Assembly: GCA_030728785.1 (NCBI GenBank)
Contig: JANQYP010000054.1
Coordinates: forward strand, 25,128-59,349
DNA: 34,222 nucleotides
Reading direction: 5' to 3'
Source: Pseudomonadales bacterium
GTDB taxonomy: Bacteria > Pseudomonadota > Gammaproteobacteria > Pseudomonadales > Azotimanducaceae
Both the position numbers and the translations under genes were made by a program. This document shows, piece by piece, positions 14,476-28,034 of the stretch; position 1 is the first letter of the stretch, and each line of letters opens with the position of its first letter. The notes beneath the pieces were generated by a model that was given only the letters and a program-made list of their open reading frames with translations, was not told where the DNA came from and searched no databases.

Positions 14476-15678
14476 ATGAAGCCAACGATCATAACATCCA
14501 GGCACTCGAGTAAATACCATCGGTGCAGTTGCGCCCTTGCCATGTTACTGGCGGCGCTTGCCTGGCTGCCCGCAACCACCCTGGCAGCCACCCCCGCCGC
14601 CGAGGCGCCAGCGGCAAAACTGCCGCTGGAAAAACTGCGGCTGCAACCCGGTTTTAACATCGACATTTATGCCCATGTAGAAAACGCCCGGCAAATGGCC
14701 CAGGGGGCGCAGGGTGAAATCTATGTCGGCAGCCTGCGCGCCGGCAAGGTGCACATGGTCAAGGATACGGATGGCGACTTCAAAGCAGACCAGGTGCGGC
14801 TGGTGGCCGAAGGCCTGAACCTGCCGTCCGGCCTCGCCACGCGTAATGGTGACCTGTATGTCGGGGCAGTTAGTGAGATCCTGGTTTATCGGGATATTGC
14901 CGCCCAACTGGCCCATCCTGGCGCAACCTTGCCGAGTGCCGAAATTGTCACTGCCGAGCTGCCGCAAGAACGCCATCATGGCTGGAAATACCTGGAGTTT
15001 GGCCCCGATGGCTACCTCTATATCCCCGTCGGCGCACCCTGCAATATCTGCCTGTCTGAGGAGCCGGAGTTTGCCGCCATCCTGCGCATAAATGTTGATG
15101 CCAAGCCCGCGGTGCTTGAGCCCTATGTGCAGGGTGTGCGCAACAGTGTCGGTTTTGACTGGCACCCCGACACCCGCGAGCTCTGGTTTACCGACAATGG
15201 CCGGGACCTGCTCGGCGATGCCATGCCGCCTTGTGAGCTGAATCGCGTGACGGCCAGGGGCCAACACTTTGGCTATCCGTTTTTTCACGGCGCCAGCATC
15301 CCCGATCCGGAATTTGGTGCCGGCAAGACCGCCACAGACTATGTTGAGCCGGCCCTGGCACTGGACCCCCACGTGGCGCCACTGGGCATGATGTTCTACA
15401 CCGGCGGGATGCTGCCCGAGCGCTACCGCAAGCAGATTATTATCCCCGAACGAGGCTCATGGAATCGCTCACCGGAGGCGGGCCATACTGGCCACCGGCT
15501 TACTGTTGCCCTTGCCGACGCCACGGGTCAGATGACCTACGAGGTGCTGGTAGACGGCTGGCTGCAGGATAACGTGGCCTGGGGTCGCCCCACGGATCTG
15601 TTGCAATTGGCCGATGGCAGCATCCTCATCGCCGACGACAAAGCCAACGTTATCTACCGGCTGAGCTATCAGCCCTGA
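14476..15678 (+). CDS. PQQ-dependent sugar (sorbosone/glucose) dehydrogenase-type beta-propeller
   Basis: This 400-aa protein has a long signal peptide (through about residue 38, LPATTLAATPA) and so should be periplasmic. The mature part is a six-bladed beta-propeller of the soluble glucose/sorbosone dehydrogenase family, with repeated blades such as GAQGEIYVGS, PDGYLYIPVGAPCN, TRELWFTDNGRDLLGD and the family mark PERGSWNRS. These enzymes oxidise sugars or aldehydes using PQQ and pass electrons to the respiratory chain. Two close cysteines (PCNIC) could form a disulfide or metal site. GGAG lies five bases before the ATG. No PQQ biosynthesis genes are in the window, so cofactor use is inferred from the family. 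It diverges from dinG and runs into htpX. Confidence 0.85.
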   Translation: MKPTIITSRHSSKYHRCSCALAMLLAALAWLPATTLAATPAAEAPAAKLPLEKLRLQPGFNIDIYAHVENARQMAQGAQGEIYVGSLRAGKVHMVKDTDGDFKADQVRLVAEGLNLPSGLATRNGDLYVGAVSEILVYRDIAAQLAHPGATLPSAEIVTAELPQERHHGWKYLEFGPDGYLYIPVGAPCNICLSEEPEFAAILRINVDAKPAVLEPYVQGVRNSVGFDWHPDTRELWFTDNGRDLLGDAMPPCELNRVTARGQHFGYPFFHGASIPDPEFGAGKTATDYVEPALALDPHVAPLGMMFYTGGMLPERYRKQIIIPERGSWNRSPEAGHTGHRLTVALADATGQMTYEVLVDGWLQDNVAWGRPTDLLQLADGSILIADDKANVIYRLSYQP

Positions 15679-15802
15679 CATTACATTTCCGATACGTCTT
15701 TGGTCAGCCAGGGGCGGCTGTAAATATCCTCTGCCACACCACTTGAAATCTGTTATCCAGAACCAATTTCTGCGCTTGTTACTTGCCTGGGAACTCAACC
15801 AA

Positions 15803-16684
15803 ATGACTCGCATCTTCTTATTCCTGGCGACCAACGTCGCCGTCCTGCTGCTGATCAGCCTTGTCTTCAAGGTGCTTGGCCTTGAAGGCATTCTTAGCAA
15901 TAACGGCGTTGACCTGAACCTTGGGGCCCTGCTGGTCATGTCGGCAGTGATTGGTTTTGGCGGCGCATTTATCTCGCTGGCCATGTCCAAATGGTCTGCC
16001 AAACATGCCATGGGCGTGCGGGTCTTGACCCAGCCGCGGAACCACACGGAGACCTGGTTACTCAATACCATCAGGCGCCAAGCCCAACTGGCCGGCATTG
16101 GCATGCCGGAGGTAGGTATATTTGAGACGCCGGAGGTCAACGCCTTTGCTACTGGCATCAACCGAAACAATGCCCTGGTAGCCGTCAGCAGCGGATTGCT
16201 GGAGCAGATGACAGAGCAGGAGGCTGAGGCGGTGCTGGGTCACGAGATCAGCCATGTGGCCAATGGCGACATGGTGACCCTGGGCCTGATTCAGGGTGTG
16301 GTGAATACCTTTGTCATTTTCCTGGCCCGAGTGATTGGCTTTTTTGTCGACCGCGTGCTGCTGAAAAATGAGCGTGGCCTGGGTATTGGCTATCACCTGA
16401 CGTCCATTCTGGCGCAGATGTTCCTGTCCATATTTGCCACCATGATTGTCATGTGGTTCTCACGCCACCGGGAATTTCGTGCTGATGCCGGCGGTGCCAG
16501 CTTGGCAGGCCGAGGCAGCATGATTGCCGCACTGAAGCGCCTGCAGAAGGGTGAGCCCCATGACCTGCCCGGCGAAATGGCAGCCCTGGGCATCTCCGGG
16601 ACGCGCACCAATATGCTGAACCGGCTGTTCATGAGTCACCCGCCCCTCGCCGAACGCATCGCCGCCCTGGAACAAAAAGCGTGA
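15803..16684 (+). CDS. htpX: Membrane zinc metalloprotease HtpX
   Basis: This inner-membrane M48B peptidase degrades misfolded membrane proteins alongside FtsH. The zinc site is HEISH (147-151), with Glu224 in REFRADAGG as third ligand. Hydrophobic segments lie at about 4-22, 40-60, 160-182 and 200-218. The ORF track starts 20 codons earlier, but MTRIFLFLATNVAVLLL at 15803 matches the family N terminus and gives exactly 293 aa, the length of E. coli HtpX. It follows the propeller dehydrogenase by 124 bp with no terminator seen, so it may be read through from it. It ends 10 bp from the convergent MFS gene stop. Confidence 0.95.
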   Translation: MTRIFLFLATNVAVLLLISLVFKVLGLEGILSNNGVDLNLGALLVMSAVIGFGGAFISLAMSKWSAKHAMGVRVLTQPRNHTETWLLNTIRRQAQLAGIGMPEVGIFETPEVNAFATGINRNNALVAVSSGLLEQMTEQEAEAVLGHEISHVANGDMVTLGLIQGVVNTFVIFLARVIGFFVDRVLLKNERGLGIGYHLTSILAQMFLSIFATMIVMWFSRHREFRADAGGASLAGRGSMIAALKRLQKGEPHDLPGEMAALGISGTRTNMLNRLFMSHPPLAERIAALEQKA

Positions 16685-16694
16685 TTTTGCGCCC

Positions 16695-17921
16695 TTACTT
16701 ACTCTCCGCAGCACCATCCTCAGCCGCCAGCTCGACAATCTCATGGGTGGTATTGCGGATACCCACAAAAGGTTCAAAGTGGGCGCGCTGGACATCGTGA
16801 AACTGAATCCGGTACAAGGTCCACATGGTCAGCAAAGACAGGACCACTGCTGAAACGATAAACAAGGCGTTGTCGGTGTAACCAATCAGGAATGCGACGA
16901 CGATGGGGCCAATCACCGAGCCGGCGCTGTTCATCATCAGCACGCCACTGGCTATCTCCATCAGTGACAAACTGGTGTTGTCATTGGCATGAGCCAGGCA
17001 CAGGGAATACAGCGGAAATGTCAGGCCACCAAAGAAAAACATGGCGACATAAATCATGATGGAGTTTTCGCTTACCAGCAGTGCTGCCAGCACGCAAGTG
17101 AGCACGCCAGACAGGGCCAGGCCGGCAATCACATAACGCCGGTCAATCCGGTCGGAGAGGCGCCCGACGGGAAACTGGAAGCAGGTGCCACCGAGAATAG
17201 TGACTGCCATAAAGATACCTATCTGCTCTTTTTCGAGGCCGTTGGCAGCCGCCACAACAGGACCCAGCGCCCAGAAACCGCCCGTCACCAGACCGCCGAA
17301 AAAAGCCCCCACCATGGCCACCTGGGAAGCGGCAATGACGCGCTTGAGGCGAAATCTGACAGGTGGAATAGCAGCCGGTACAGAGGCTGAGGTGAGGCCG
17401 ACCGGGACGATACCAAGCACCAGCAACCCTGCCGACAACAAGAATAACTGCGCATAACCAACCTCAAAACCAATCAGCAGTTGGCCAGCACAGATAGCCG
17501 CCAGGGTGATGATGATATAGACAGACAATACCCGGCCACGATACTCGACCGCGGTTTTCTCATTCAGCCAGCTCTCAATCACCATATAAATGCCGGCAAA
17601 AGCCCAGCCACTGAGCCCTCGCGCCAACAGCCAGAACCAGAACTGGTCAACCATACCGATAAACAACAGGGCCGCAGTCGCCAGGGCGATCAGCACGGCA
17701 AACACGCGAATGTGGCCGACTCTTGACACCAACGGCGGCACCGTCAGGCAGCCCACAACAAACCCGAGAAAATAGCTCGAGCCGGTGTACCCAATCAGGT
17801 CGGGCGCCCAGCCCAGCTCCACCGCATACAGCGGGATCAGGGTGAGCTGCAGGCCATGGCCTACCAGCAGAATGGCAACAGACGCCAGCAACGCTGTCAC
17901 AGGAATCAACAAACCGGTCAT
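16695..17921 (-). CDS. MFS transporter (YcaD-like)
   Basis: This is a major facilitator superfamily permease of about 408 aa with twelve predicted membrane helices split by a basic central loop (PPVRFRLKRVI). The MFS loop 2-3 region is LVSRVGHIRVF and the equivalent second-half loop is FPVGRLSDRIDRRY. The acidic motif IESWLNEKTAVEYRGRVLSVY after helix 5 is typical of the YcaD/YfcJ-like group of unknown substrate. The track start at 17948 has no ribosome-binding site. ATG 17921 (MTGLLIPVTAL) follows a purine-rich GGATAAGAAG and starts directly at helix 1, so I prefer it. A perfect TATAAT lies upstream. It converges on htpX and diverges from the FAD oxidoreductase. Confidence 0.85.
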   Translation of the reverse strand: MTGLLIPVTALLASVAILLVGHGLQLTLIPLYAVELGWAPDLIGYTGSSYFLGFVVGCLTVPPLVSRVGHIRVFAVLIALATAALLFIGMVDQFWFWLLARGLSGWAFAGIYMVIESWLNEKTAVEYRGRVLSVYIIITLAAICAGQLLIGFEVGYAQLFLLSAGLLVLGIVPVGLTSASVPAAIPPVRFRLKRVIAASQVAMVGAFFGGLVTGGFWALGPVVAAANGLEKEQIGIFMAVTILGGTCFQFPVGRLSDRIDRRYVIAGLALSGVLTCVLAALLVSENSIMIYVAMFFFGGLTFPLYSLCLAHANDNTSLSLMEIASGVLMMNSAGSVIGPIVVAFLIGYTDNALFIVSAVVLSLLTMWTLYRIQFHDVQRAHFEPFVGIRNTTHEIVELAAEDGAAESK

Positions 17922-17981
17922 AGCACTTCTTATCCACAATAAAACCATGCCCCGGACTACGGGAGTCGGAGGCGGCCGGCA

Positions 17982-17987
17982 ATTATA
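17982..17987 (-). promoter_or_regulatory. Perfect -10 hexamer for the MFS gene
   Basis: TATAAT on the minus strand lies 60 bp upstream of the preferred MFS start. No good -35 is found at 16-18 bp spacing, so this is a candidate only. Confidence 0.4.
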
Positions 17988-18072
17988 ACCGCCAGGCCGG
18001 CGAAATCTGGCATGAATTCAGCGAAAAGGTGATGTCCTGCTGGCCAGATTGTGTCAGAGTCGCCGCCATCTT

Positions 18073-18092
18073 CCAGGATCTCCCAGGATCTC
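18073..18092 (+). repeat. Duplicated ribosome-binding segment
   Basis: CCAGGATCTC occurs twice in exact tandem (18073-18082, 18083-18092), directly before the oxidoreductase ATG at 18095. Each copy carries AGGA; the one in the second copy (18085-18088) is six bases from the ATG and decides the start. The first copy would be a spare upstream site. Confidence 0.65.
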
Positions 18093-18094
18093 CT

Positions 18095-19402
18095 ATGAGT
18101 TACATCGACTCCTATTACCGCCGCACAATGCATCCGGCCACTGCCGCCCAGACGCCCAGCGATGACGCCCTGCAGGGTGATCTTGACACCAGCGTCTGCA
18201 TCATCGGCGGCGGCCTGGCGGGAATATCCACCGCCCTGGGTCTGGCCGAGCGGGGTATTCCCTGCGTTCTGCTTGAGGCCAAGCGCCTTGGCTGGGGTGC
18301 ATCGGGGCGCAACGGCGGGTTTGTTTCCTGTGGTTTCTCCCAGAATGCCCTGACGCTGGCGAAGAAACTCGGCGAACCTCACGCGCAACAGCTGTATGGC
18401 CTGACCCGGCAAGCCTACAAACTCATCGAGCAGCGCATCAGCGGCCATGAGGCGCACATCAAAGATCCGGTGGAGGGCAATATCACCGCATCCTGGTTCG
18501 ACAACGCGGCCGGCCTGCGCCACTACGTGGATGAGATGAACCGTATTTTTGGTGAGGACCTGGTGTTCTGGCCAAGAGAAAAAATCCGCGAGTCCTACCG
18601 AACCCAACGTTATTTCGACGGTTATTTCAAACCTCGAGCGCTGCGTTTCCAGTCCCTCAACTATGCCCTGCACACCGCCGCCATGGCCCGCAACCTGGGG
18701 GCCAGCCTGTTTGAAGACAGCCGGGTAACCCAGGTCAACGCCATCAGCGGCGCCACCCAGCGCTGGCAGGTAAAAACTGCACAGGGCACAGTGCGGGCAC
18801 GACATGTGGTTTATGCCTGCAGTGGTTACCTGGATTCCCTGCACGGCAAACTCAGTCGCGCCACCCTGCCCGTCGCCACTTATGTGCTGCTCACAGAACC
18901 CTTGGGCGCACGCCTTGAGACCGCAATTCGCTCGCCCTACGGGGTAGCCGACAATCGATTTTCGTCCAACTACTATCGCGTCGTTGGTGACCAGCAATTG
19001 CTTTGGGGCGGTCGCGTTTCCATGTTCCACCCGTCCCAGGAAAAGCTCAGGACTATCATGCGCAACGATCTTTTATCGGTCTATCCGCAGCTTGAAGGTA
19101 TTCAGGGTGAAGTCGCCTGGGGCGGTTATATGGGCTATTCGGCGCACAAGATGCCACAACTGGGCCAGCTTAAGCCTGGGGAATGGTTCTGCCAGAGTTT
19201 TGGCGGCCACGGCATGGTCACCACCACCATGGGCGGCGAATTAATTGCCGCCGCCATCGCCACAGACGACCCGCAATATCTGTTGTTCGCCGACTTTGGC
19301 CTGGACTATGTCGGCAAACCCTTTGGCCCGGTCATTGCCCAGATAGCCTACTGGGCTTACCAGTTACAGGACGCTTTCCACGCCCGCCGCTTGAACCACT
19401 GA
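18095..19402 (+). CDS. FAD-dependent amine/amino-acid oxidoreductase (PuuB/OrdL-like)
   Basis: This 435-aa DAO-family flavoprotein has the FAD-binding GGGLAG loop (38-43) after SVCII, then LEAKRLGWGASGRNGGFVSCGFSQ. The C-terminal FAD block is QSFGGHGMVTTTMGGELIAAAI. The opening MSYIDSYYRRTM and ASGRNGG are shared with gamma-glutamylputrescine oxidase (PuuB/OrdL) and related amine oxidases, which remove amino groups oxidatively, giving aldehyde, ammonia and peroxide or reduced acceptor. The real substrate is undetermined because no puuA, puuC or puuD lies nearby. The track start is 22 codons upstream and unsupported; ATG 18095 has an AGGA site inside a duplicated 10-mer. It ends 7 bp from the convergent antiporter stop. 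Confidence 0.88.
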   Translation: MSYIDSYYRRTMHPATAAQTPSDDALQGDLDTSVCIIGGGLAGISTALGLAERGIPCVLLEAKRLGWGASGRNGGFVSCGFSQNALTLAKKLGEPHAQQLYGLTRQAYKLIEQRISGHEAHIKDPVEGNITASWFDNAAGLRHYVDEMNRIFGEDLVFWPREKIRESYRTQRYFDGYFKPRALRFQSLNYALHTAAMARNLGASLFEDSRVTQVNAISGATQRWQVKTAQGTVRARHVVYACSGYLDSLHGKLSRATLPVATYVLLTEPLGARLETAIRSPYGVADNRFSSNYYRVVGDQQLLWGGRVSMFHPSQEKLRTIMRNDLLSVYPQLEGIQGEVAWGGYMGYSAHKMPQLGQLKPGEWFCQSFGGHGMVTTTMGGELIAAAIATDDPQYLLFADFGLDYVGKPFGPVIAQIAYWAYQLQDAFHARRLNH

Positions 19403-19409
19403 AGCTCAA

Positions 19410-20905
19410 TCAGCTGCCGGGTACCGCCACTGAGCCAGGGCGCCGACCCAGCAACCAGATGGCGCTGAACAATAACGCCAGACCGCCAATAGCAACCCAC
19501 ACGGTGCCCAGCAAGCCGGCCGCGACAAAGGTCAGCAGAGCAACACTGCCTGTCAGCAGGGCATAATAAAACTGGGTAGTGACATGGTCGATATGGGGGC
19601 AGTCAGCACCGATGGATGACAACACCGTGGTATCCGAGATGGGTGAGGTGTGATCGCCAAACAGACCGCCGCTGAGCACTGCGCCGATGGTCAGGTATAA
19701 AGGCGCATCCACGGCAACAGCGACAGGTACCGCCAGGGTCATAAGGATCGCAAAGGTGCCCCAGGATGAACCGGTGGCAATGGAAATTACCGCACCCAGA
19801 ACAAACACGATGGCCGGCAGCAGTGCCGGATTGACGCCCTGGCCTACCAGCTGCGCCAGGGTCTGGGCAGTACCCAGGTCCTTAATGACCGAACTCAGTG
19901 ACCAGGCCAGAATCAGGATGATGACCACAAACACCATGGTCTCGGCACCCTTGATAAAACTCTTCATTGAACTGTCGAGACTGACCTGCTGGTAGCGCAA
20001 CATCAGCACGGCGCTGGCCACAGCCGCCGCCACATAGGCAATGGTCATGGTGGAGCGCACATGGATACTGGTGAGATCATCCTGCAGGGCAAAATATCCC
20101 AGCAGCACACCAATCGACCCCAGCAGGATACTCAGCGGCACCACAAACAACGCCAGAGGCGTGGGCGGCAGATCCGCGTCCGGCGTCGGGCCAGCCACAG
20201 CAACCTCTGGTAACTGTGCCTGACAGGCAGCCTGGGCTTTTGCCATGGGGCCAAAATCGCGGCCACTGAGAATAAAAAACGGCACGGCCAGAAGGGTGAA
20301 AATGGCATAAAACTGGTAAGGCAGGACATTCAGCAGCACTGTCAGGGCAGGTTCGATAATCCCTGCGTCCAGGTAAGCCTGGTCGATCAGCCCCATAATA
20401 TAGGCACCCCAGCCAATAAAGGGCATCAGAATACAGACCGGCGAGGCGGTCGAATCAAGAATAAAAGCGAGCTTCTCCCGACAGATCTGCAGCTCGGCAT
20501 AGATGGACCGAAACAGCGGGCCGATAATCAGCGCATTCCCTGAGTCCGTAAAAAAAATTGCCAGGCCTGCCATCCAGGTTGATGTCTGGGCCCTGGCAGC
20601 GTTGCCAATAAAACGTGTCATGCCTCGAGCAAATGCTCGAGCACCGCCGGATATCTCAAGCAGGCGAATAAAACCGCCGATCGCCATCATGGTAAAAATA
20701 ATCTGGATGTTCGAGGGCACACTGATCTGGACAAAAATGCGCGTCTCGATCATATCCAGGGTCGCCCGAAAGGGGTTGTAGCCGCTAAGAATCATAGAGC
20801 CGGTAAAAACACCCAGGCCCAGAGAGAAAAGGATATTGCGTGTCCAGATTGCGAGTATGACCGTCAGTATCGGTGGTAACAGCGATAACAGGCCATAGTC
20901 CGACA

Positions 20906-20906
<1 letters not shown>
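19410..20906 (-). CDS. NhaC-family Na+/H+ antiporter
   Basis: This inner-membrane protein of 498 aa has about eleven to twelve hydrophobic helices. Blocks such as IFFTDSGNALIIGPLF, DSTASPVCILMPFIGWG, TGSSWGTFAIL and GGLFGDHTSPISDTTVLSS are typical of the NhaC/ArsB-like Na+/H+ antiporter family (PF03553). Some relatives exchange amino or organic acids, so the substrate is inferred. The track begins at a TTG (20909); the ATG at 20906 overlaps the upstream transglycosylase stop by one base (TGATG) and is preferred. The antiporter is the last gene of the ligA-linked chain, so its translation probably depends on the upstream gene. Confidence 0.87.
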
Positions 20907-24413
<3,507 letters not shown>

Positions 24414-24450
24414 TGCTTGCCTTCCATCAGCGTTTCATGTGGTTGGATGT

Positions 24451-27400
24451 TCAGACCGCCGCCAATGCGACAGCCTCATCAACATCTACAGAAACCATTC
24501 TCGACACTCCGGGCTCGTGCATGGTCACCCCCATCAATTGCTCAGCCATTTCCATCGCAATTTTGTTGTGCGTAATGTAAATGAATTGCACAGTTTTCGA
24601 CATCTCTTTGACGAGATTAGAATAACGCACGACATTGGCATCATCCAGTGGCGCGTCCACCTCATCAAGCATACAAAAAGGCGCAGGATTGAGACTGAAG
24701 ATGGAGAACACCAGGGCAATGGCCGTCAGCGCCTTCTCACCACCGGATAACGAGTGGATGCTTGAGTTACGCTTACCTGGTGGTCGCGCCATCAGGCCGA
24801 CGCCAGTATCCAGCAAGTCATCGCCGGTCATTTCCAGATAAGCATGGCCGCCGCCAAAAACCTTGGGAAACAGCTGCTGCAGTCTTGAGTTGACCTTGTC
24901 GAAGGTCTCCTTAAAACGGGTGCGGGTTTCAATATCAATTTTGCGGATGGCTGTTTCCAGAGTTGTCAGGGCTTTTTCCAGATCATCGTTCTGAGCATCC
25001 AGGTACTGTTTGCGCTCCGATTGCACCTTGTATTCATCAATCGCCGCCAAGTTGATAGCACCCAGGCGCTGAATACGACCGCCAATGCGATTAAGGTTTT
25101 CATCCCACTCGGCTTCGTTGGCCTGTTCGGGTAAATCGGCCAGCACCAGATCCAAGTCCTGCTTGTCTGCCAACAGCTGTTCTCGAATAGTGGTACGTCG
25201 CACTTCCAGTCCCTGCCATGCCATTCGCACCTGGTCGAGGTTGCTGCGGACCTGTTCAATGGTTTCTTCAACCCGGCTGCGCTGCTGTTCCAGCTCACGA
25301 ATGCCGTGTTCCACAGCAGTGGCGCGCTGGCGCGCCTGCTGCAGGGCATTCTCCACACCCAGGCGCCGTTCCAGCTGAATCTCCAGTTCTCGCTTGAGCT
25401 GCACCTGTGGCGCTTCACCTTCACTGAGATTGTTCTCCAGGGTTTCTTTACGCTCGGCGAATATCTGTTGCTGCTCGCTCAAACGTGCCATGGCCTGCTC
25501 AGTAGATGCCACCTGCGAGCCCAGCGACTGAATTTTCAACGCCAGCTGGTGCGCCGCATCGCGATGCGCGCGGGCCAGGGCACGGGCACTTTCCAGGGCC
25601 TGCTGGTTATGATGCCGAGCTTCCTGCAGACTGCTGCGGGCCAGGGTATCCTGCTCCATCTGGTCCAGGGCTGCCTGGAGAATATCGCGGGCATCCTTGA
25701 GCTGCTGTTGGTCTTCTTCCACGTGCTCCGTATCCGCTTCAATCTCACCCATGATCCTTTGCAGATCTGCCCGCACCTGATCAGCCTGCAGCTTCTTGGC
25801 ACTCAATTGGGCCCGGGTTTCACTGAAGGACCGTTGCTGCTGGACCAGGCGTTGCTGCTCCTGATCACGGTCATGCTCGGCGATCTGCAGGTTGGCAACA
25901 CCACGCTCGAGACTGTCCGTGAGGCTCAGGACTTCGTCGCCGAGCATCTCCAGCTGTTCATCCAGCACTTTTAATTCAGCCTGGCGTTTCAGCACGCCGG
26001 CCGTCGCATCACGATCCTTACTGACCCGCAGCCATTGCTGGCCAAGCCAGATACCATCAGCGGTGATCACGGATTCACCGGCCTGCAATTGGCCGCGCAG
26101 TGCCAGGGCCGTCGCCAGGTCCTCGGCCACATAGACACCTGCCAGAATGTCCGCAAGCTCCATGCTGCTGTCAATTTTGCCCAACAGCGTGTCTGCGGTC
26201 AGGCGCTGGCCGGCAGCAGCCGGGCTGCCAGCAGCGAAAAAATTCAGGGAGCCCTTGGCAAAATCCTCGAGCAACTGGGCCACGGCGTCGACGCCATCAA
26301 CACACACCGCCTGCAAATAATCGCCGAGCACTGTCTCAGCGGCGACGGACCACTGGTCCGCCACGACAATACGCTCACCCAATCGACTATTGGTCTTCAG
26401 GCCATGGCGCTCAAGCCAGCTCACCTCCGCGTCATCCTGCTGACCAAGGGCAGCCTGCTGCAAGGCCTCAAGGGACCCATAGCGACCTTTGAGGCCCTGC
26501 TGGCGACTGCGCTTTTCATCCAGCAGGCTGGTGAGGTTCTGGTTTTCTTCGCGCTGGGTTTCAATTTTTTCCACCAGACCTCGTAACTCACCCTCAATTC
26601 GGCCTATCTGTTCTTCCTGGACCTCCAGCATTTCCTGCAGCGGGCCAATCTCTTCTTCTACCAGCCGCTGTTCCTGCAAACGGCCATAATCGGCCTTGAG
26701 GACCAGCAGGCGTTTGTGCAGACGCTCGATAGACTGCTCCAGGGAACCCATCTTCGACTGCTGCACCTGGGCCTTGTTCTGCGCCTGGGCGGCACCCTGA
26801 TTGAAACTCTCCCAGCTTTGCTGCCAGGCTTGCATGGCCTGCTCTGCCGCAGTCAGGCGCTCTACCGAGTCTTCCTCGGTCTGTTTGACTTCCTCCTGTT
26901 GCGGCTCGGTTAAGGCCAGTTCCTTGCGCAGGTCGCTGAGCTTACGTTCGTCAGCATCAACATTGGCGTGGATTTTGTACAAGCTGGCGGTAACATCCGC
27001 CAGATCCTTGTTGAGCTGCTGGCTGCGCTCGTTCTGGAACTGGATAGTGTCTTCGATACGGGCAATTTCGGTACCAATGTCGTAGAAACGTTTCTGCACT
27101 TCGTTGGTTTCATCTGACAGGGCAATCAACATCTGGCGGCGCTCTTCAACCTCCGCATCAATCCGCCGCAGGTCAGCAACACTGGCATCCTGAGTCACCT
27201 GCAGGCGACTGATATTGTCTTCCTTCACTTTGGCGTCGGCACTGATGGTGCGCCATTTCAGCGCCTGCAGCTGGGACTTGACCTCGCGCTCCTCGGCTTT
27301 TAACTCGGTATAACGTTCCGCCGCCCGCGCCTGGCGCTCAAGATGGTGTAACTGCCGGCCCAGCTCCTCTCGCAGGTCGCTGAGGCGATCAAGGTTATCG

Positions 27401-27963
27401 CGGGTATGGGTGATGCGTCGCTCCGTCTCGCGGCGCCGTTCTTTGTATTTGGAGATACCGGCGGCCTCTTCGATATAGACCCGCAGCTCTTCCGGCCGGG
27501 CTTCGATCAGGTTGCTGATCATGCCCTGCTCAATGATGGAATAACTGCGCGGGCCCATGCCCGTGCCAAGAAAAATATCCGTAATATCCTTACGCCGGCA
27601 TTTCTGGCCATTCAGGTAATAGTTTGACTGGCCGTCACGGGTCACCTGGCGCTTGATGGAAATTTCATTATAGGCGGCATATTCGCCAGCCAGGCGGCCT
27701 TCGGTATTGTCGAACACCAGTTCAATATTGGCCTGGCCAACCGGTTTGCGGGTGGTGGAACCGTTGAAGATAACATCGGCCATGGACTCGCCACGGAGGG
27801 TTTTTGCCGATGATTCGCCCATCACCCAGCGCACCGCATCGATGATATTCGACTTGCCGCAGCCGTTTGGACCCACCACAGCACAGAGGTTGGAACGAAA
27901 AGGGACAGTGGTAGGATCCACAAAGGATTTGAATCCCGCGAGCTTGATAGCCTGCAAACGCAT
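24451..27963 (-). CDS. smc: Chromosome segregation protein SMC
   Basis: This is a 1170-aa ATPase of the condensin complex with kleisin ScpA and ScpB, organising and segregating the nucleoid. Walker A is GPNGCGKS (31-38), the ABC signature LSGGEKALTA starts near 1072, and Walker B CMLDEVDAPLDDANV is near 1099. Between them are two long coiled coils flanking a hinge at about 515-660. The partners ScpA and ScpB are not in this window. The ATG at 27963 follows AAGG by seven to eight bases. It is the first gene of the smc-zipA-ligA-transglycosylase-antiporter series. The 71 bp upstream separate it from a MITE-like element, and I could not identify a clear promoter there. Confidence 0.97.
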   Translation of the reverse strand: MRLQAIKLAGFKSFVDPTTVPFRSNLCAVVGPNGCGKSNIIDAVRWVMGESSAKTLRGESMADVIFNGSTTRKPVGQANIELVFDNTEGRLAGEYAAYNEISIKRQVTRDGQSNYYLNGQKCRRKDITDIFLGTGMGPRSYSIIEQGMISNLIEARPEELRVYIEEAAGISKYKERRRETERRITHTRDNLDRLSDLREELGRQLHHLERQARAAERYTELKAEEREVKSQLQALKWRTISADAKVKEDNISRLQVTQDASVADLRRIDAEVEERRQMLIALSDETNEVQKRFYDIGTEIARIEDTIQFQNERSQQLNKDLADVTASLYKIHANVDADERKLSDLRKELALTEPQQEEVKQTEEDSVERLTAAEQAMQAWQQSWESFNQGAAQAQNKAQVQQSKMGSLEQSIERLHKRLLVLKADYGRLQEQRLVEEEIGPLQEMLEVQEEQIGRIEGELRGLVEKIETQREENQNLTSLLDEKRSRQQGLKGRYGSLEALQQAALGQQDDAEVSWLERHGLKTNSRLGERIVVADQWSVAAETVLGDYLQAVCVDGVDAVAQLLEDFAKGSLNFFAAGSPAAAGQRLTADTLLGKIDSSMELADILAGVYVAEDLATALALRGQLQAGESVITADGIWLGQQWLRVSKDRDATAGVLKRQAELKVLDEQLEMLGDEVLSLTDSLERGVANLQIAEHDRDQEQQRLVQQQRSFSETRAQLSAKKLQADQVRADLQRIMGEIEADTEHVEEDQQQLKDARDILQAALDQMEQDTLARSSLQEARHHNQQALESARALARAHRDAAHQLALKIQSLGSQVASTEQAMARLSEQQQIFAERKETLENNLSEGEAPQVQLKRELEIQLERRLGVENALQQARQRATAVEHGIRELEQQRSRVEETIEQVRSNLDQVRMAWQGLEVRRTTIREQLLADKQDLDLVLADLPEQANEAEWDENLNRIGGRIQRLGAINLAAIDEYKVQSERKQYLDAQNDDLEKALTTLETAIRKIDIETRTRFKETFDKVNSRLQQLFPKVFGGGHAYLEMTGDDLLDTGVGLMARPPGKRNSSIHSLSGGEKALTAIALVFSIFSLNPAPFCMLDEVDAPLDDANVVRYSNLVKEMSKTVQFIYITHNKIAMEMAEQLMGVTMHEPGVSRMVSVDVDEAVALAAV

Positions 27964-28034
27964 AACAATGCCTTAATTCAGATACTGCGCCGCATTTGCT
28001 GGCGCCGAACTCACCGCCGAGACGCTGCCCTTGG

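Noticed and set aside
17957-19030. 357-aa minus-strand ORF opposite the FAD oxidoreductase
   Set aside because: It is antisense to a complete flavoprotein and spans the intergenic gap without any start signal.
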